Of a stretch of 64,000 nt of DNA, positions 42,986-51,301 are shown piece after piece. Under the pieces are notes generated by a model. That model was not told where the DNA came from and made no database searches. It saw nothing but the letters and a program-made list of their open reading frames with translations. Position numbers and translations under genes: made by a program. Each line of letters opens with the position of its first letter. The stretch's first letter is position 1. Source of the DNA: Neolewinella lacunae (GTDB lineage Bacteria > Bacteroidota > Bacteroidia > Chitinophagales > Saprospiraceae); contig NZ_JACSIT010000152.1 of the NCBI RefSeq assembly GCF_014349155.1, positions 1 through 64,000 on the forward strand, read 5' to 3'.

Positions 42986-43048
42986 TCATCAAACATCAAA
43001 TATCTGACATCAAACATCTGACATCAAACATCTGACATCAAACATCTA
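42986..43048 (+). repeat. ATCTGACATCAAAC tandem array
   Basis: A 14-base unit repeated about 3.5 times exactly, preceded by degenerate copies (TCATCAAACATCAAAT). No unique spacers, so it is not CRISPR. It sits immediately downstream of gltX. Confidence 0.9.
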
Positions 43049-43059
43049 AAGCCCGGAAT

Positions 43060-44586
43060 TTACTGGATGCCATTGAAGGCACTGATGCCCACACGCAACC
43101 GCCGGACGCTCTCTTCCTGGCCGATGACGGCCAGCATGCCAAAGGCGTCGGGCCCCTGGGTGCTGCCACTGGCGGCGATGCGGAGGATGGGCAAGACGCC
43201 CCCGAAACCGAGGCCGTGCCGATCCATAAAGGCTACCGTGGCGGCTTTGATGGAAGTGGCCGTCCAGTCGGGCAATTGCTCCAGCTCCACCGCCAAAACT
43301 TCGAAAGTGGGGGCCTGGGCGGGGTTCCACTTCTTGCGGATCGTGGCCTCTTCGTATTGCCGGGGTGCAAGGACAAAATACTGGCCCTGGTGGAAAAAAT
43401 CGGGCAGTTCGTGGACCCGCTCCTTGAGCAAACCCGCGATGGCCGTGGCCTTTTCCAGGGGGATGGGGTGGCCGTGCTGGGCAAATACATCGGCGACCAA
43501 AGGGGCCAGTTCCGCATCCGCCGTAGCGATCAGGTACTGCTGGTTAAACCACTGCCCTTTTTCGATGTCGAAGCGGGCCCCACTCTTGTTGATCCGATCG
43601 AGGGAAAAGACGGCGGCCAGTTCCTCCAGCGAGAAAATCTCCTGCTCCGTGCCGGGGTTCCAGCCCAGGAAGGCAATGAAATTCACCAGGGCGCCCGGCA
43701 GGAAACCACTTTCGCGGAAGCCGGCGAAGACCTCGTTCTTTTCCCGGTCGTGCCACTCCAGCGGGAAGACGGGGAAGCCGAGGTCGGCACCCTTGCGTTT
43801 GCTGAGTTTGCCTTTGCCGTTGGGGTTGAGCAACAGGGGCAGGTGGGCAAAGACGGGCGGCTGCCAACCGAAGGCGCGGTAGAGCAAGACGTGCAACGGC
43901 GTGCTGGAAAGCCACTCCTCCCCGCGGATGACGTGGGTGATTTCCATCAGGTGGTCATCCACGACGTTGGCCAGGTGGTAGGTGGGCAGACCATCGGCTT
44001 TGAGAATGACCTGGTCGCCGAGTTCGGCCGACTGAAAACTGACCTCTTCCCGCACCACATCCGTAAAGGTCACGGTTTCTCCGGCATCGATGCGGAAGCG
44101 AACGACGTAGGGGGTGCCAGCGGCCAGCAGGGCTTCGGTTTCGGCGGCGGGCAGCGTCAGGCTGTTGCGCATCTGCCCGCGGGTGCTGGCGTCGTAGCGG
44201 AAGTTGTGGTTGCCAGCTGCCATTTCGGCGTCGCGGCGGGCGTCCAACTCTTCCTCGGTATCGAAGGCGTAGTAGGCGCTGCCGTTATCGAGTAACATTT
44301 GAACGTGGCGCTGGTAGATGTCGCGCCGCTCACTTTGGCGGTACGGACCGTAATTACCGCCTTTTTGGGGACTTTCGTCGGGGACGATGCCGCACCACTC
44401 CAGGGCCTGGACGATGTATGCTTCGGCACCTTCTACGTAGCGTTTTTGGTCGGTATCTTCGATGCGGAGCAGGAAAGTACCCCCGTGCCGCCGTGCCAGC
44501 AGATAGTTGTAGAGTGCCGTACGCAACCCCCCGATGTGGAGGGCGCCAGTAGGGGAGGGAGCAAATCGTACCCGGGGCTGTATCAT
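43060..44586 (-). CDS. gltX: Glutamate-tRNA ligase
   Basis: Class I aminoacyl-tRNA synthetase that charges tRNA-Glu, 508 residues. The HIGH-type motif is in FAPSPTGALHIGG (about 8-20), the RIEDTD segment follows, and the KMSKS-type motif is KLSKRKGAD (about residue 260). The C-terminal helical anticodon-binding part is complete. ATG 44586 (MIQPRVRF) matches the family start; the longer frame adds 16 residues. A TACCTTTG promoter lies ~110 bases upstream. Whether the enzyme also charges tRNA-Gln cannot be told. Confidence 0.95.
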   Translation of the reverse strand: MIQPRVRFAPSPTGALHIGGLRTALYNYLLARRHGGTFLLRIEDTDQKRYVEGAEAYIVQALEWCGIVPDESPQKGGNYGPYRQSERRDIYQRHVQMLLDNGSAYYAFDTEEELDARRDAEMAAGNHNFRYDASTRGQMRNSLTLPAAETEALLAAGTPYVVRFRIDAGETVTFTDVVREEVSFQSAELGDQVILKADGLPTYHLANVVDDHLMEITHVIRGEEWLSSTPLHVLLYRAFGWQPPVFAHLPLLLNPNGKGKLSKRKGADLGFPVFPLEWHDREKNEVFAGFRESGFLPGALVNFIAFLGWNPGTEQEIFSLEELAAVFSLDRINKSGARFDIEKGQWFNQQYLIATADAELAPLVADVFAQHGHPIPLEKATAIAGLLKERVHELPDFFHQGQYFVLAPRQYEEATIRKKWNPAQAPTFEVLAVELEQLPDWTATSIKAATVAFMDRHGLGFGGVLPILRIAASGSTQGPDAFGMLAVIGQEESVRRLRVGISAFNGIQ

Positions 44587-44928
44587 GGTATTGTAATTAA
44601 GCGGACAGGCTAACGAAAAATAATTGATCGGCAAGCAGCGATTTTAACCAATAAAACGTTGTCTTTGAAAATGGTCCGTTGGTCAGCAAGGCCACAAAGG
44701 TAGTGGAATCCGATTTGCAATCGTCGGGGGACACTAACAAAATGGTTTACTGACGGATTTACAACGGATCACCTTTCGCCGGAAGTTTCATGGGCCGGCC
44801 ACACGCTTTTCATTTATTCATTACAGATCGCACTAGGGGTACCCACCGTTTTCGGTCGGAAGGCAACTTTCGTGTCCGCAAACACCATTAAACGCACAAT
44901 CATTTACCTCCCTTAGATATCCCCGAAC
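44587..44928. other. Divergent intergenic region, gltX / polysaccharide deacetylase
   Basis: 342 bases. It contains the gltX promoter (below). On the plus strand no exact -7 element precedes the deacetylase gene. No gene, RNA structure or repeat is evident. Confidence 0.5.
44695..44702 (-). promoter_or_regulatory. Promoter -7 element TACCTTTG of gltX
   Basis: Exact match on the minus strand. A TTG at 44718-44720 gives a 15-base spacer, shorter than for recA. The predicted leader is about 100 bases. Confidence 0.65.
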
Positions 44929-45597
44929 ATGTACTTAGTTAAAACACCGAGAGTCATTCAGAAACTCTTCCCCAACTTCCACTGGAAAATTGCTGGTGCC
45001 GAAGCCCCGGTAATCTATTTCACTTTTGACGATGGCCCCATTCCGCAGGTGACCCCCTGGGTGCTGGAGCAACTGGCGGCCTACGATGCCAAAGCCACTT
45101 TCTTCTGCGTGGGCAACAACGCCCGCCGCTACCCCGAACTGATGACGGCTACCCTCGCCGCCGGCCACAGTGTGGGCAACCACACGATGCGCCACCTCGA
45201 CGGTTGGAAGTCTGAGAACGTTCCCTACTTCCACGACGTGCGCCACTGCGCCCTCCAGGTGAAGAGTTCCCTCTTCCGGCCGCCCTACGGACGGCTCAAG
45301 CCCAGCCAGGCCCAGTTCCTCCAGCGCCACTACGAAATTGTGATGTGGGACGTCCTCTCCGGCGATTTCGACGCCGAACTGACGCCCGAAGACTGCTTCC
45401 AGAATGTAGTCCGCAACGCCGAATCGGGCAGCATCGTCGTTTTCCACGATAGCCTCAAGGCGGAAGACAAGCTGCGCGATATCCTGCCCCGCCTGCTGGC
45501 CCACTACGCCGCCCTCGGCTACCGCTTCGAAGCGCTCACGCCCGCGCTCCTCCAACGCCCCGCTGCCGTTGCGCTTCCGCAACTGCTGACGGTGTAA
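44929..45597 (+). CDS. NodB-type polysaccharide deacetylase
   Basis: Carbohydrate esterase family 4-like enzyme of 222 residues, predicted to remove acetyl groups from a polysaccharide or peptidoglycan glycan. Motifs: TFDDGP (32-37; catalytic base and metal Asp34/Asp35), HTMRH (metal His85 and His89) and RPPYGRL. No signal peptide is visible; the N-terminus goes directly from TPRVIQKLFPNFHWKI into the fold, so the location is uncertain. The gene has its own terminator and no operon partner. Confidence 0.85.
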   Translation: MYLVKTPRVIQKLFPNFHWKIAGAEAPVIYFTFDDGPIPQVTPWVLEQLAAYDAKATFFCVGNNARRYPELMTATLAAGHSVGNHTMRHLDGWKSENVPYFHDVRHCALQVKSSLFRPPYGRLKPSQAQFLQRHYEIVMWDVLSGDFDAELTPEDCFQNVVRNAESGSIVVFHDSLKAEDKLRDILPRLLAHYAALGYRFEALTPALLQRPAAVALPQLLTV

Positions 45598-45623
45598 AAG
45601 ACCTCAATGCTAATTTGGTGTTA

Positions 45624-45662
45624 CGGCCACGTCTTCCAGTGAGGGAGCGCGTGGCCGTTTTT
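45624..45662 (+). terminator. Terminator of the deacetylase gene
   Basis: CGGCCACG / CGTGGCCG stem (8 bp) with an 18-base loop, followed by five T residues. It reaches into the stop codon of the convergent EnvC-like gene. Confidence 0.8.
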
Positions 45663-46863
45663 ATTTACCCAGCCAAACTTCGGGGTCGAGGGGCTTTTTG
45701 CCTTTCCAGAGTTCGAAGTGGAGCGGGTCTCCCGTGGCGCTGGTGAGGCCGAGTTGGTCGCCCGCCTGCACGGTAGCGCCAACGTTCACCCGAGGGTGTT
45801 CCAGGTTGGAATAGACGGTGTAGTAGTTGCCGTGGCGGATCATGACAACGCTGCGCAGGCCGGGGACGTCGCGCACGCTGATGACCTCGCCCGCAAAGAT
45901 GGCTTCGACGGAAGCGCTGGGGCCACCGGCAATGTCGATGCCACTGTTTTCGATCCTCACGGAGGGTACTTCCGGGTGGGGCTGGGTGCCGAAGGGCCTG
46001 ATGATCTCGCCGCGTACCGGCCAGCCCAGGCGACCGATCCGGCTGCTGATGGTGGCTCCCGGTGGGGCCTTGGCGGGAATCAGGTTGCCGGTTTTGCGGC
46101 GTTCGCGGGCTTTTTCTTCCTCCTGGGCGATGGACGCGCTGATGGCCGCGCGGATTTCCCGCTGGAGCTCGGCGCTTTGTTCCTTTTGTTTTTTGATCTT
46201 GGCCAGCAGGGCCCGCTCGCTGGAGGAGAGCTGGCTGACGATCTGGTCCTGGATGGTGAGTTCCTGGCGCAGGGTAGCGTCCTGGTCTTCGGCGGCGAAC
46301 AGGAGGGAGTCTTGGGTGATGCGTTGTTCGGCCAGCGCAGCGATTTGCCGTTCGAGGCTCTCGCGGGTGCGCAGCATCAGGTCGCCCTGCCGGCGGCGGT
46401 AGTTGCGGTACTGCCGGAGGTACACCGCCCGGCGGAAAGCATCGTTGAAGCCCCGCGCACTCAGCAGGAAGGCGAGCCAACCCCGACTCAGTTGGGCCCG
46501 GTACGCAGAGCGCAGGGCCTGGCCGTATTCTTCGCCCATGCGCGCCAGGTCGATGTTGAGGGCCTCCACTACGCCCGAATCCCGGCGCATGCGAACGGCG
46601 TTGCGGGCCACTTCCTCACGCAGGGTTTCGACCAGAGCGGTACGCTGATCGATTTGCTGGCGCAGCAGCGAGGCCTGGCCGACGGCAGCGCCCCGGCGGG
46701 CCTGGGTGGCGCGGAGCGTGCGGTTGGTTTCCTCCAGTTCCTTCAGGATGCTCTGGCGCTTGGCCTTGAGCTCTTCGGCGGACTGGCCTTGCAGCGGTCC
46801 GCCAACCAGCAGCAGGATACTGAGGAGGAGGAGAAGGCCGCAAAGACGTTTGGCTCGTTGCAA
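45661..46863 (-). CDS. EnvC-like LytM-domain protein with degenerate zinc ligands, amidase-activator type
   Basis: Exported protein of about 400 residues. After the signal peptide (LCGLLLLLSILLLVGGPLQGQ) come two long coiled-coil regions (about 20-125 and 165-240), then a C-terminal LytM/M23 fold (GWPVRGEIIRPFG…). The active M23 motif HxGxD reads ENSGID and the HxH motif reads DPLHFE, so two zinc ligands are missing. E. coli EnvC is likewise a non-catalytic LytM protein that activates amidases at the division septum. No ATG precedes the signal sequence; the TTG at 46863 is the best start. TACCTTAG (46892-46899) upstream is one base off the -7 consensus. Confidence 0.8.
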   Translation of the reverse strand: MQRAKRLCGLLLLLSILLLVGGPLQGQSAEELKAKRQSILKELEETNRTLRATQARRGAAVGQASLLRQQIDQRTALVETLREEVARNAVRMRRDSGVVEALNIDLARMGEEYGQALRSAYRAQLSRGWLAFLLSARGFNDAFRRAVYLRQYRNYRRRQGDLMLRTRESLERQIAALAEQRITQDSLLFAAEDQDATLRQELTIQDQIVSQLSSSERALLAKIKKQKEQSAELQREIRAAISASIAQEEEKARERRKTGNLIPAKAPPGATISSRIGRLGWPVRGEIIRPFGTQPHPEVPSVRIENSGIDIAGGPSASVEAIFAGEVISVRDVPGLRSVVMIRHGNYYTVYSNLEHPRVNVGATVQAGDQLGLTSATGDPLHFELWKGKKPLDPEVWLGK

Positions 46864-46943
46864 AGTGGTTACCGCTGGTGCAGAATAAAGGCTAAGGTAC
46901 GGATTTGCCGGGCTTGCATTTCCAGCGGCCCCCACGGAAAACT

Positions 46944-49589
46944 TCACAGGCTCCAATCTAAACTCAACAAGAAGAACCTCCCCAAAGCCGGCACCCGGTT
47001 TTCGAACACAAAAATATCGTTTACCGACTGGGTGACGAAAGCCGAACGGTTGGTGAGGTTGTAGATGCGGAGCCCCAACACCGCTTCCTGGTCTTTCCAC
47101 TGCATCCTGCGTTCAGCGCCCAAAAATGCTGCGGCTAACTGGTTGCGCTCGCCTTCCCGGTAGTTGGCAGTTTGGCTCAGGCCGGTGTATAGCCGCCCTT
47201 TTGCGAAGGTGTAGAGGAGTTGGGCCTCGGTATTCCAATTGGTGAAAAACCGTGATTCGCCCAATAAGCGGTTGACGCTCAAAAGGCTGTTGCCCTTCAG
47301 CCGCAGACGGGGAAATAGCAAAATACCACCCTCAAGGTTCGCCGTGTTGCGCCAGTATCGAAAGGCCAAAGTCTGTTCCGCCACCCCCAAATCTACCGCG
47401 CTGTAGCCACTGGATACGCGCAAGGCATAGTCCGTTTTCAGCGGCAATACAAAGATGCTGTAGCGGGCTTCCAGGCCCACGGCGCTGTTGCTGCCTCCGA
47501 ATTGCCAACTCGACACCAAAACATCACCCGCAAAATCAGTAGTAGCATTGGCCTGGTTCTTAGCACGGTTGGCGTAGCCAGAAAAGCGCCAGCTGCTCAA
47601 ATTGCGGTCGTTGCGCAGGGTGTAGCTGATCCGGCCGTTGAAATAGGTCCCCACCTCCGGGGCCGGTCCGCCCCGGACTATCTGGAATGGATCGGGGAAA
47701 TAGACGGTGGTAAGCAACAAATTGGCCAAGGTGGGGTAATTCCGGCCCGCCCGCAGGTTGACACTCAAGCGCCGCCCCAGCCGGGCCTCGCGGTCGAAAC
47801 CCAAGGAGAAATTGCTGGTCGTAGTGGGCAAGTCAGGGAAGGCGGCGTAGTTGTTGATCCGCAGGCTCGTCCCCAGCCGCAATTCCGTACGGTCGCGGAA
47901 ACTGTACTGGAGGGCGAGGGAAGGCGACCAGTACGTATTGCTCAAGTCTTCCAGGCTCAGTTGCTCCTTTCCCGCAGTAAGCTGGAAGGTGCTCAGTAGG
48001 TCCCCCTTTTTCCAAAGGATGCGGGCGGTGGCGTAGTCCCTGCGCTGCCGTCCGTCAATCCGCTGCTCAACGCGGGTGTTTTCCCGAAGCGAGAAATAAT
48101 TTGCCAGGGCAGGGTTTACGATCGTAGCAAAATAGTCCTGGGTCGTGGTGCCACTGGCTATTTCGGCTTGGGCAACCAGGTTGGGCCGGAGTTCCCGGCT
48201 GCCCAGCATTCGGAAAGTCGCGGTTTCTTCCCCGTCGCTCGCCATCGAGGATACTACTTCGTTATCATTTACGGTCCGCTCTTGAACGTCTGCGGCTGCG
48301 CGGTGCAGGCCGGTGAAAAGCTGGAGCGAAGTTTTCTGGTTGGGCGCGAGGTACTTCAGTTCCAGCTCCCCAGTGTAGTTTTTTTGCTCCCGTTGCAGCT
48401 GTCTTTCCAGCTGAAGGTCGTAGCGGGTGTCGTCGGCCACGTAATCCTGCCGATCGAGCAATTCCTGTTCCCGGGCCTTGCGGTAGCCGGTGAGGTTAGC
48501 GTTCAGGGTCCAGCTTTTTGCCAAGGCCGATTCGTGGCGCAGGGTGCCAAATGCGGTGCGCCCATTGTCCGTGTACTCCCGCCGCAGCCCGGCTTCGCTG
48601 AAGGGAGTTGGGGAAATCAGGGTGAGTTTTTCCGTCGCTGGCCGACGAAGGTCGCTGGCGGAGCGGTCGGCGTAATTCGCGTTGGCGGAGCCGTAGCCGA
48701 AATCGTTACCGACATTATCCAAATCGCCAATGAATATGCTTTTGTGGATGCGGTCGATGCGGTAAAGGCTCGCGTATGCGCTGTATTTTGCCCCGTCGCC
48801 GTAGCCTCCACCGGCAATGACGTTGCCCGCCAGTACGGACTTTACTGCTTCCTCCAGCTTGAGGTTCAGCACCACCGCCTGGGAGTTGTTGACGGAGCGG
48901 AGAACGGGGTTATCCTGGTACCGATCAATTACTTCGACCCGGCCAATATCCCGGGCGTTCAGGTTTTTGGAGCCCAGCTGGTAGTCGGCACCGAAAAGGT
49001 CGGAGCCTTCTACTAAAATGCGGTGCAGTGGTTTGCCGAATACTTCAATGGAGCCGTCGCTTTTCACTTCCACGCCGGGCAGTTTGCGCAGCACCTCCTC
49101 AATTTTGCGGTCGGTGCTGTCCCGGAAATCACGAACATTAAAAGTGGTGGTATCCGTTTTGGCCGTCACGGGTGCGCGGGCACCGCGCACGACGACGTCG
49201 GGCAGCTCATTTTTTGCTTTGCTCAGGCGTACGATGACGGCGCTTTCTTGGGGCAAATCCAGCAGCAAGGTGTCGGTTTGCATCCCCAGTGAGCGGCTGC
49301 GCAATTCTACGCGCCGCCGGCCCTTCGTGTCCAGTTGGAAAAGGCCCGCAGCATCGGTCAGAGCAAACAAAAGAATGCTATCCCGGCCGGGCGGGTGCAG
49401 CGTGATACTGGCAAAGGGCAGGGGAACTTGGTTTTCGTCCGTTAGGGTTCCCCGTAAAACATTTTGCTCAAGGGCATGCTCCGTTTGGGCGCGGACGCAG
49501 GTGCTGGCGAACAGGACAAGGAGCAGAGGAAGAAGGCCGGAAAGTTTCAATAGCCCCGTTTTGCTTTGTAGTCGCGGATGATGGTCCAC
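46944..49589 (-). CDS. TonB-receptor-like outer-membrane barrel with N-terminal carboxypeptidase-like regulatory domain
   Basis: Outer-membrane protein of 881 residues. Signal peptide …LLPLLLVLFASTCVRA|Q, then a carboxypeptidase-regulatory-like domain (GTLTDENQVPLPFASITL…), a plug-like region with EEVLRKLPGVEVKSDGSIEVFGKPLHRILVEGSDLFG, and a long C-terminal beta-barrel ending in an aromatic-terminated strand (FFLLSLDWSL). This architecture recurs beside GLPGLI genes in Bacteroidota. The ATG at 49589 overlaps the GLPGLI gene by 43 bases; a TTG at 49550 overlapping that gene's TGA (TTGA) gives a more compact signal peptide and is the alternative start. The signal-peptide codons contain a one-mismatch copy of the 18-base repeat. 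Cargo unknown. Confidence 0.8.
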   Translation of the reverse strand: MDHHPRLQSKTGLLKLSGLLPLLLVLFASTCVRAQTEHALEQNVLRGTLTDENQVPLPFASITLHPPGRDSILLFALTDAAGLFQLDTKGRRRVELRSRSLGMQTDTLLLDLPQESAVIVRLSKAKNELPDVVVRGARAPVTAKTDTTTFNVRDFRDSTDRKIEEVLRKLPGVEVKSDGSIEVFGKPLHRILVEGSDLFGADYQLGSKNLNARDIGRVEVIDRYQDNPVLRSVNNSQAVVLNLKLEEAVKSVLAGNVIAGGGYGDGAKYSAYASLYRIDRIHKSIFIGDLDNVGNDFGYGSANANYADRSASDLRRPATEKLTLISPTPFSEAGLRREYTDNGRTAFGTLRHESALAKSWTLNANLTGYRKAREQELLDRQDYVADDTRYDLQLERQLQREQKNYTGELELKYLAPNQKTSLQLFTGLHRAAADVQERTVNDNEVVSSMASDGEETATFRMLGSRELRPNLVAQAEIASGTTTQDYFATIVNPALANYFSLRENTRVEQRIDGRQRRDYATARILWKKGDLLSTFQLTAGKEQLSLEDLSNTYWSPSLALQYSFRDRTELRLGTSLRINNYAAFPDLPTTTSNFSLGFDREARLGRRLSVNLRAGRNYPTLANLLLTTVYFPDPFQIVRGGPAPEVGTYFNGRISYTLRNDRNLSSWRFSGYANRAKNQANATTDFAGDVLVSSWQFGGSNSAVGLEARYSIFVLPLKTDYALRVSSGYSAVDLGVAEQTLAFRYWRNTANLEGGILLFPRLRLKGNSLLSVNRLLGESRFFTNWNTEAQLLYTFAKGRLYTGLSQTANYREGERNQLAAAFLGAERRMQWKDQEAVLGLRIYNLTNRSAFVTQSVNDIFVFENRVPALGRFFLLSLDWSL
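49487..49504 (-). repeat. 18-base repeat in a signal peptide, one mismatch
   Basis: GCACCTGCGTCCGCGCCC on the minus strand, coding (S)TCVRA(Q) of the outer-membrane barrel gene. CTGCTCCTTGTCC begins 22 bases upstream. Confidence 0.85.
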
Positions 49590-50320
49590 TTGTCTTTTTC
49601 AATGGTGAGGTCGGAGGGTTCTGGGCTTTGCGTTGCGGTGTATTCCGAATTGGACATGGCTTCTACCTTCAAAAGTTGGGCAATCACCCGCTTTTCGAGT
49701 TCCTCCATATCGATAGCTTCCCCATTACTTGGGGGAACGATCAGAGTCTCTTTACCAGGGTCTTTGGCATAAGATAGGAAAGTGTATTTCACCATCCCAT
49801 CGTCGGAGGCCGCCTCCAAGATCATTCCCGGAAGGCCTCCCAAGCGGTGTGGGCCAAAGGGTAAAGGAATTTCTGGCGTAAACCAGGCGGTATAGTGGCG
49901 ATTGCCATAAATACCCCGGGCTTCGTAAGTTTTCAGGTCGCCAATTGCTTTTTCCTTCCCAGTGACATCCCACGTAATTTCCGCAACGGGTTCCGTAAGA
50001 ATAAAATAATTGTCTCCACGAGCGCCATTGGTGACTTTGAAAACTTGTTTCCTTTCAGCCAGATTCGTGTAGACGGGCATTTTCTCCACGTCCCCCCGGA
50101 TGTAGTAGGACGGTACGGGGTCGCCAGGCCCGTAGACGGATTTGGCGGGCCAGTCGGGGTGCAGATAAATGGCTTTGTCTTGGGTAAAGTGCAGAGCGGT
50201 GATGCCACTCCGGCCTTTGCCATCGAGCGTCAGGATCGTCGCTTCGTATTCTATCGTGGCCGTTTGACCAGCGAGGGCTACGCTGAAAAGGCAAAGGAAT
50301 ATTAGAGAGATTCTGCGCAT
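49547..50320 (-). CDS. GLPGLI family protein
   Basis: Exported protein of 257 residues. The signal peptide (MRRISLIFLCLFSVALAGQ) precedes a beta-rich body. The family motif is present as GGLPGMILEA (about residues 170-180). GLPGLI proteins are confined to Bacteroidota, have no established function, and commonly sit directly before a carboxypeptidase-regulatory-like outer-membrane barrel, exactly as here, with overlapping genes that imply coupled translation. The start at 50320 is chosen for the signal peptide; a longer frame to 50440 crosses a palindrome that is probably regulatory. Confidence 0.85.
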   Translation of the reverse strand: MRRISLIFLCLFSVALAGQTATIEYEATILTLDGKGRSGITALHFTQDKAIYLHPDWPAKSVYGPGDPVPSYYIRGDVEKMPVYTNLAERKQVFKVTNGARGDNYFILTEPVAEITWDVTGKEKAIGDLKTYEARGIYGNRHYTAWFTPEIPLPFGPHRLGGLPGMILEAASDDGMVKYTFLSYAKDPGKETLIVPPSNGEAIDMEELEKRVIAQLLKVEAMSNSEYTATQSPEPSDLTIEKDKWTIIRDYKAKRGY

Positions 50321-50342
50321 TTCGGGAGGTGTTAATAAAACG

Positions 50343-50354
50343 TGACAGCTGTCA
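50343..50354. promoter_or_regulatory. Perfect 12-base palindrome TGACAGCTGTCA upstream of the GLPGLI gene
   Basis: Centred ~28 bases before the ATG at 50320. About 20 bases further upstream on the minus strand is AACATTTG, one base off the -7 consensus. The position fits an operator around or just after the transcription start. Confidence 0.5.
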
Positions 50355-50502
50355 GGAAAAACGTGGTAAAGGCAAATGTTGGATACCAACCAACTCTCGA
50401 TATCATAATCGACTAAAGCAGAAGAACGCTGCTTATTCACCCAAGTCTAGGCAACTAACGATTACACTTTGCGCGCTGTTGCCCATTAATCGCAGCACCC
50501 CC

Positions 50503-51147
50503 CTACCCCAAAAAAGGGTTACTCCGCTTCTCCTCCCCAATCGTCGTGCTGCCCCCGTGGCCCGGCCAAACGACGGTAGCGGCAGGCAAAGGCAGTAAGT
50601 TGACCATAATGGAGCCAATCAAGGTATCGTAGTCGCCGCCGGGCAGGTCCGTCCGGCCAATGCTGCCCTGGAAAAGGACGTCGCCCGCAATGACGTAGCC
50701 ATCCTCGGCATTGTAAAAGCAAATGCTCCCCGGCGAGTGGCCCGGGCAGAACAATACCCGAAAAGTGGCCGACCCGAGCGCAATCTCTTCGCCTTCCGCA
50801 ATGAAGTAGCTCGCCTTGGGCGAGGGCGTCATCGGCGGCAGGCCGTAATGATCAATCACCACCGGAACCATCTCCAGAACGGGTACTTCGAGTTCGTGCA
50901 TCCCCAACTCCAGGCCGTAAGTGCTGGCCACAAAGGCGTTGCCAAAAACGTGGTCGAGGTGGCAGTGGGTATTGATCAGCCGGACGGGCCGGAGTTCATA
51001 ATCGCTAATCACCTTGACGAGTTTGCGCTCCTCCGCCGGCGTACTACAACCGGGGTCGAAGATGATCGCATCGCGGGTGGCTTCGTCGTATACCACGTAG
51101 GTGTTTTCCTGGAAGGCGTTGAAGGTGAGGGGGAGTACTTTGGTCAC
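50503..51147 (-). CDS. Metallo-beta-lactamase-fold hydrolase, glyoxalase II-like
   Basis: Cytoplasmic hydrolase of 214 residues. The zinc-binding motif is THCHLDH (60-66); further ligands are in CPGHSPGS and in WPGHGGST near the C-terminus, and GDVLFQGSIGRTD is typical of the glyoxalase II / YcbL group. It probably hydrolyses a thioester such as S-lactoylglutathione or a related thiol adduct, but the substrate-binding C-terminal helices of classical GloB are absent, so the activity is unassigned. A single gene between the rho terminator and the GLPGLI promoter region. Confidence 0.85.
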   Translation of the reverse strand: MTKVLPLTFNAFQENTYVVYDEATRDAIIFDPGCSTPAEERKLVKVISDYELRPVRLINTHCHLDHVFGNAFVASTYGLELGMHELEVPVLEMVPVVIDHYGLPPMTPSPKASYFIAEGEEIALGSATFRVLFCPGHSPGSICFYNAEDGYVIAGDVLFQGSIGRTDLPGGDYDTLIGSIMVNLLPLPAATVVWPGHGGSTTIGEEKRSNPFLG

Positions 51148-51233
51148 GGCAAACGGTTTTGGAAAGGGTAAAGGTAAACGCTGGGCATTTCTCCGGGCGA
51201 ATGCTTCGCCCCCGCCCCAAGCAGCGCACCAGC

Positions 51234-51279
51234 AAAAAAAAATCCCCGGAGACGATGGCTTTCGTTCCGGGGATTTTTT
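51234..51279. terminator. Terminator of rho, usable in both directions
   Basis: AATCCCCGGA / TCCGGGGATT stem (10 bp) flanked by nine A on the left and six T on the right. It ends rho (minus) and could stop plus-strand read-through. Confidence 0.85.
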
Positions 51280-51301
51280 CAGTTTGCTGCCGAGGCGCAG
51301 C

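Larger units (their letters stand above)
42753..43059. other. Intergenic region between SNF2 and gltX genes
   Basis: 307 bases. It holds an exact 18-base repeat (42833-42850) and a 14-base tandem array (42986-43048) that ends next to the gltX stop. There is no exact -7 element on the minus strand for the SNF2 gene and no gene. Confidence 0.6.

Noticed and set aside
42986-43048. CRISPR-like array
   Set aside because: Units of 14 bases are contiguous with no unique spacers, and no cas genes are present.
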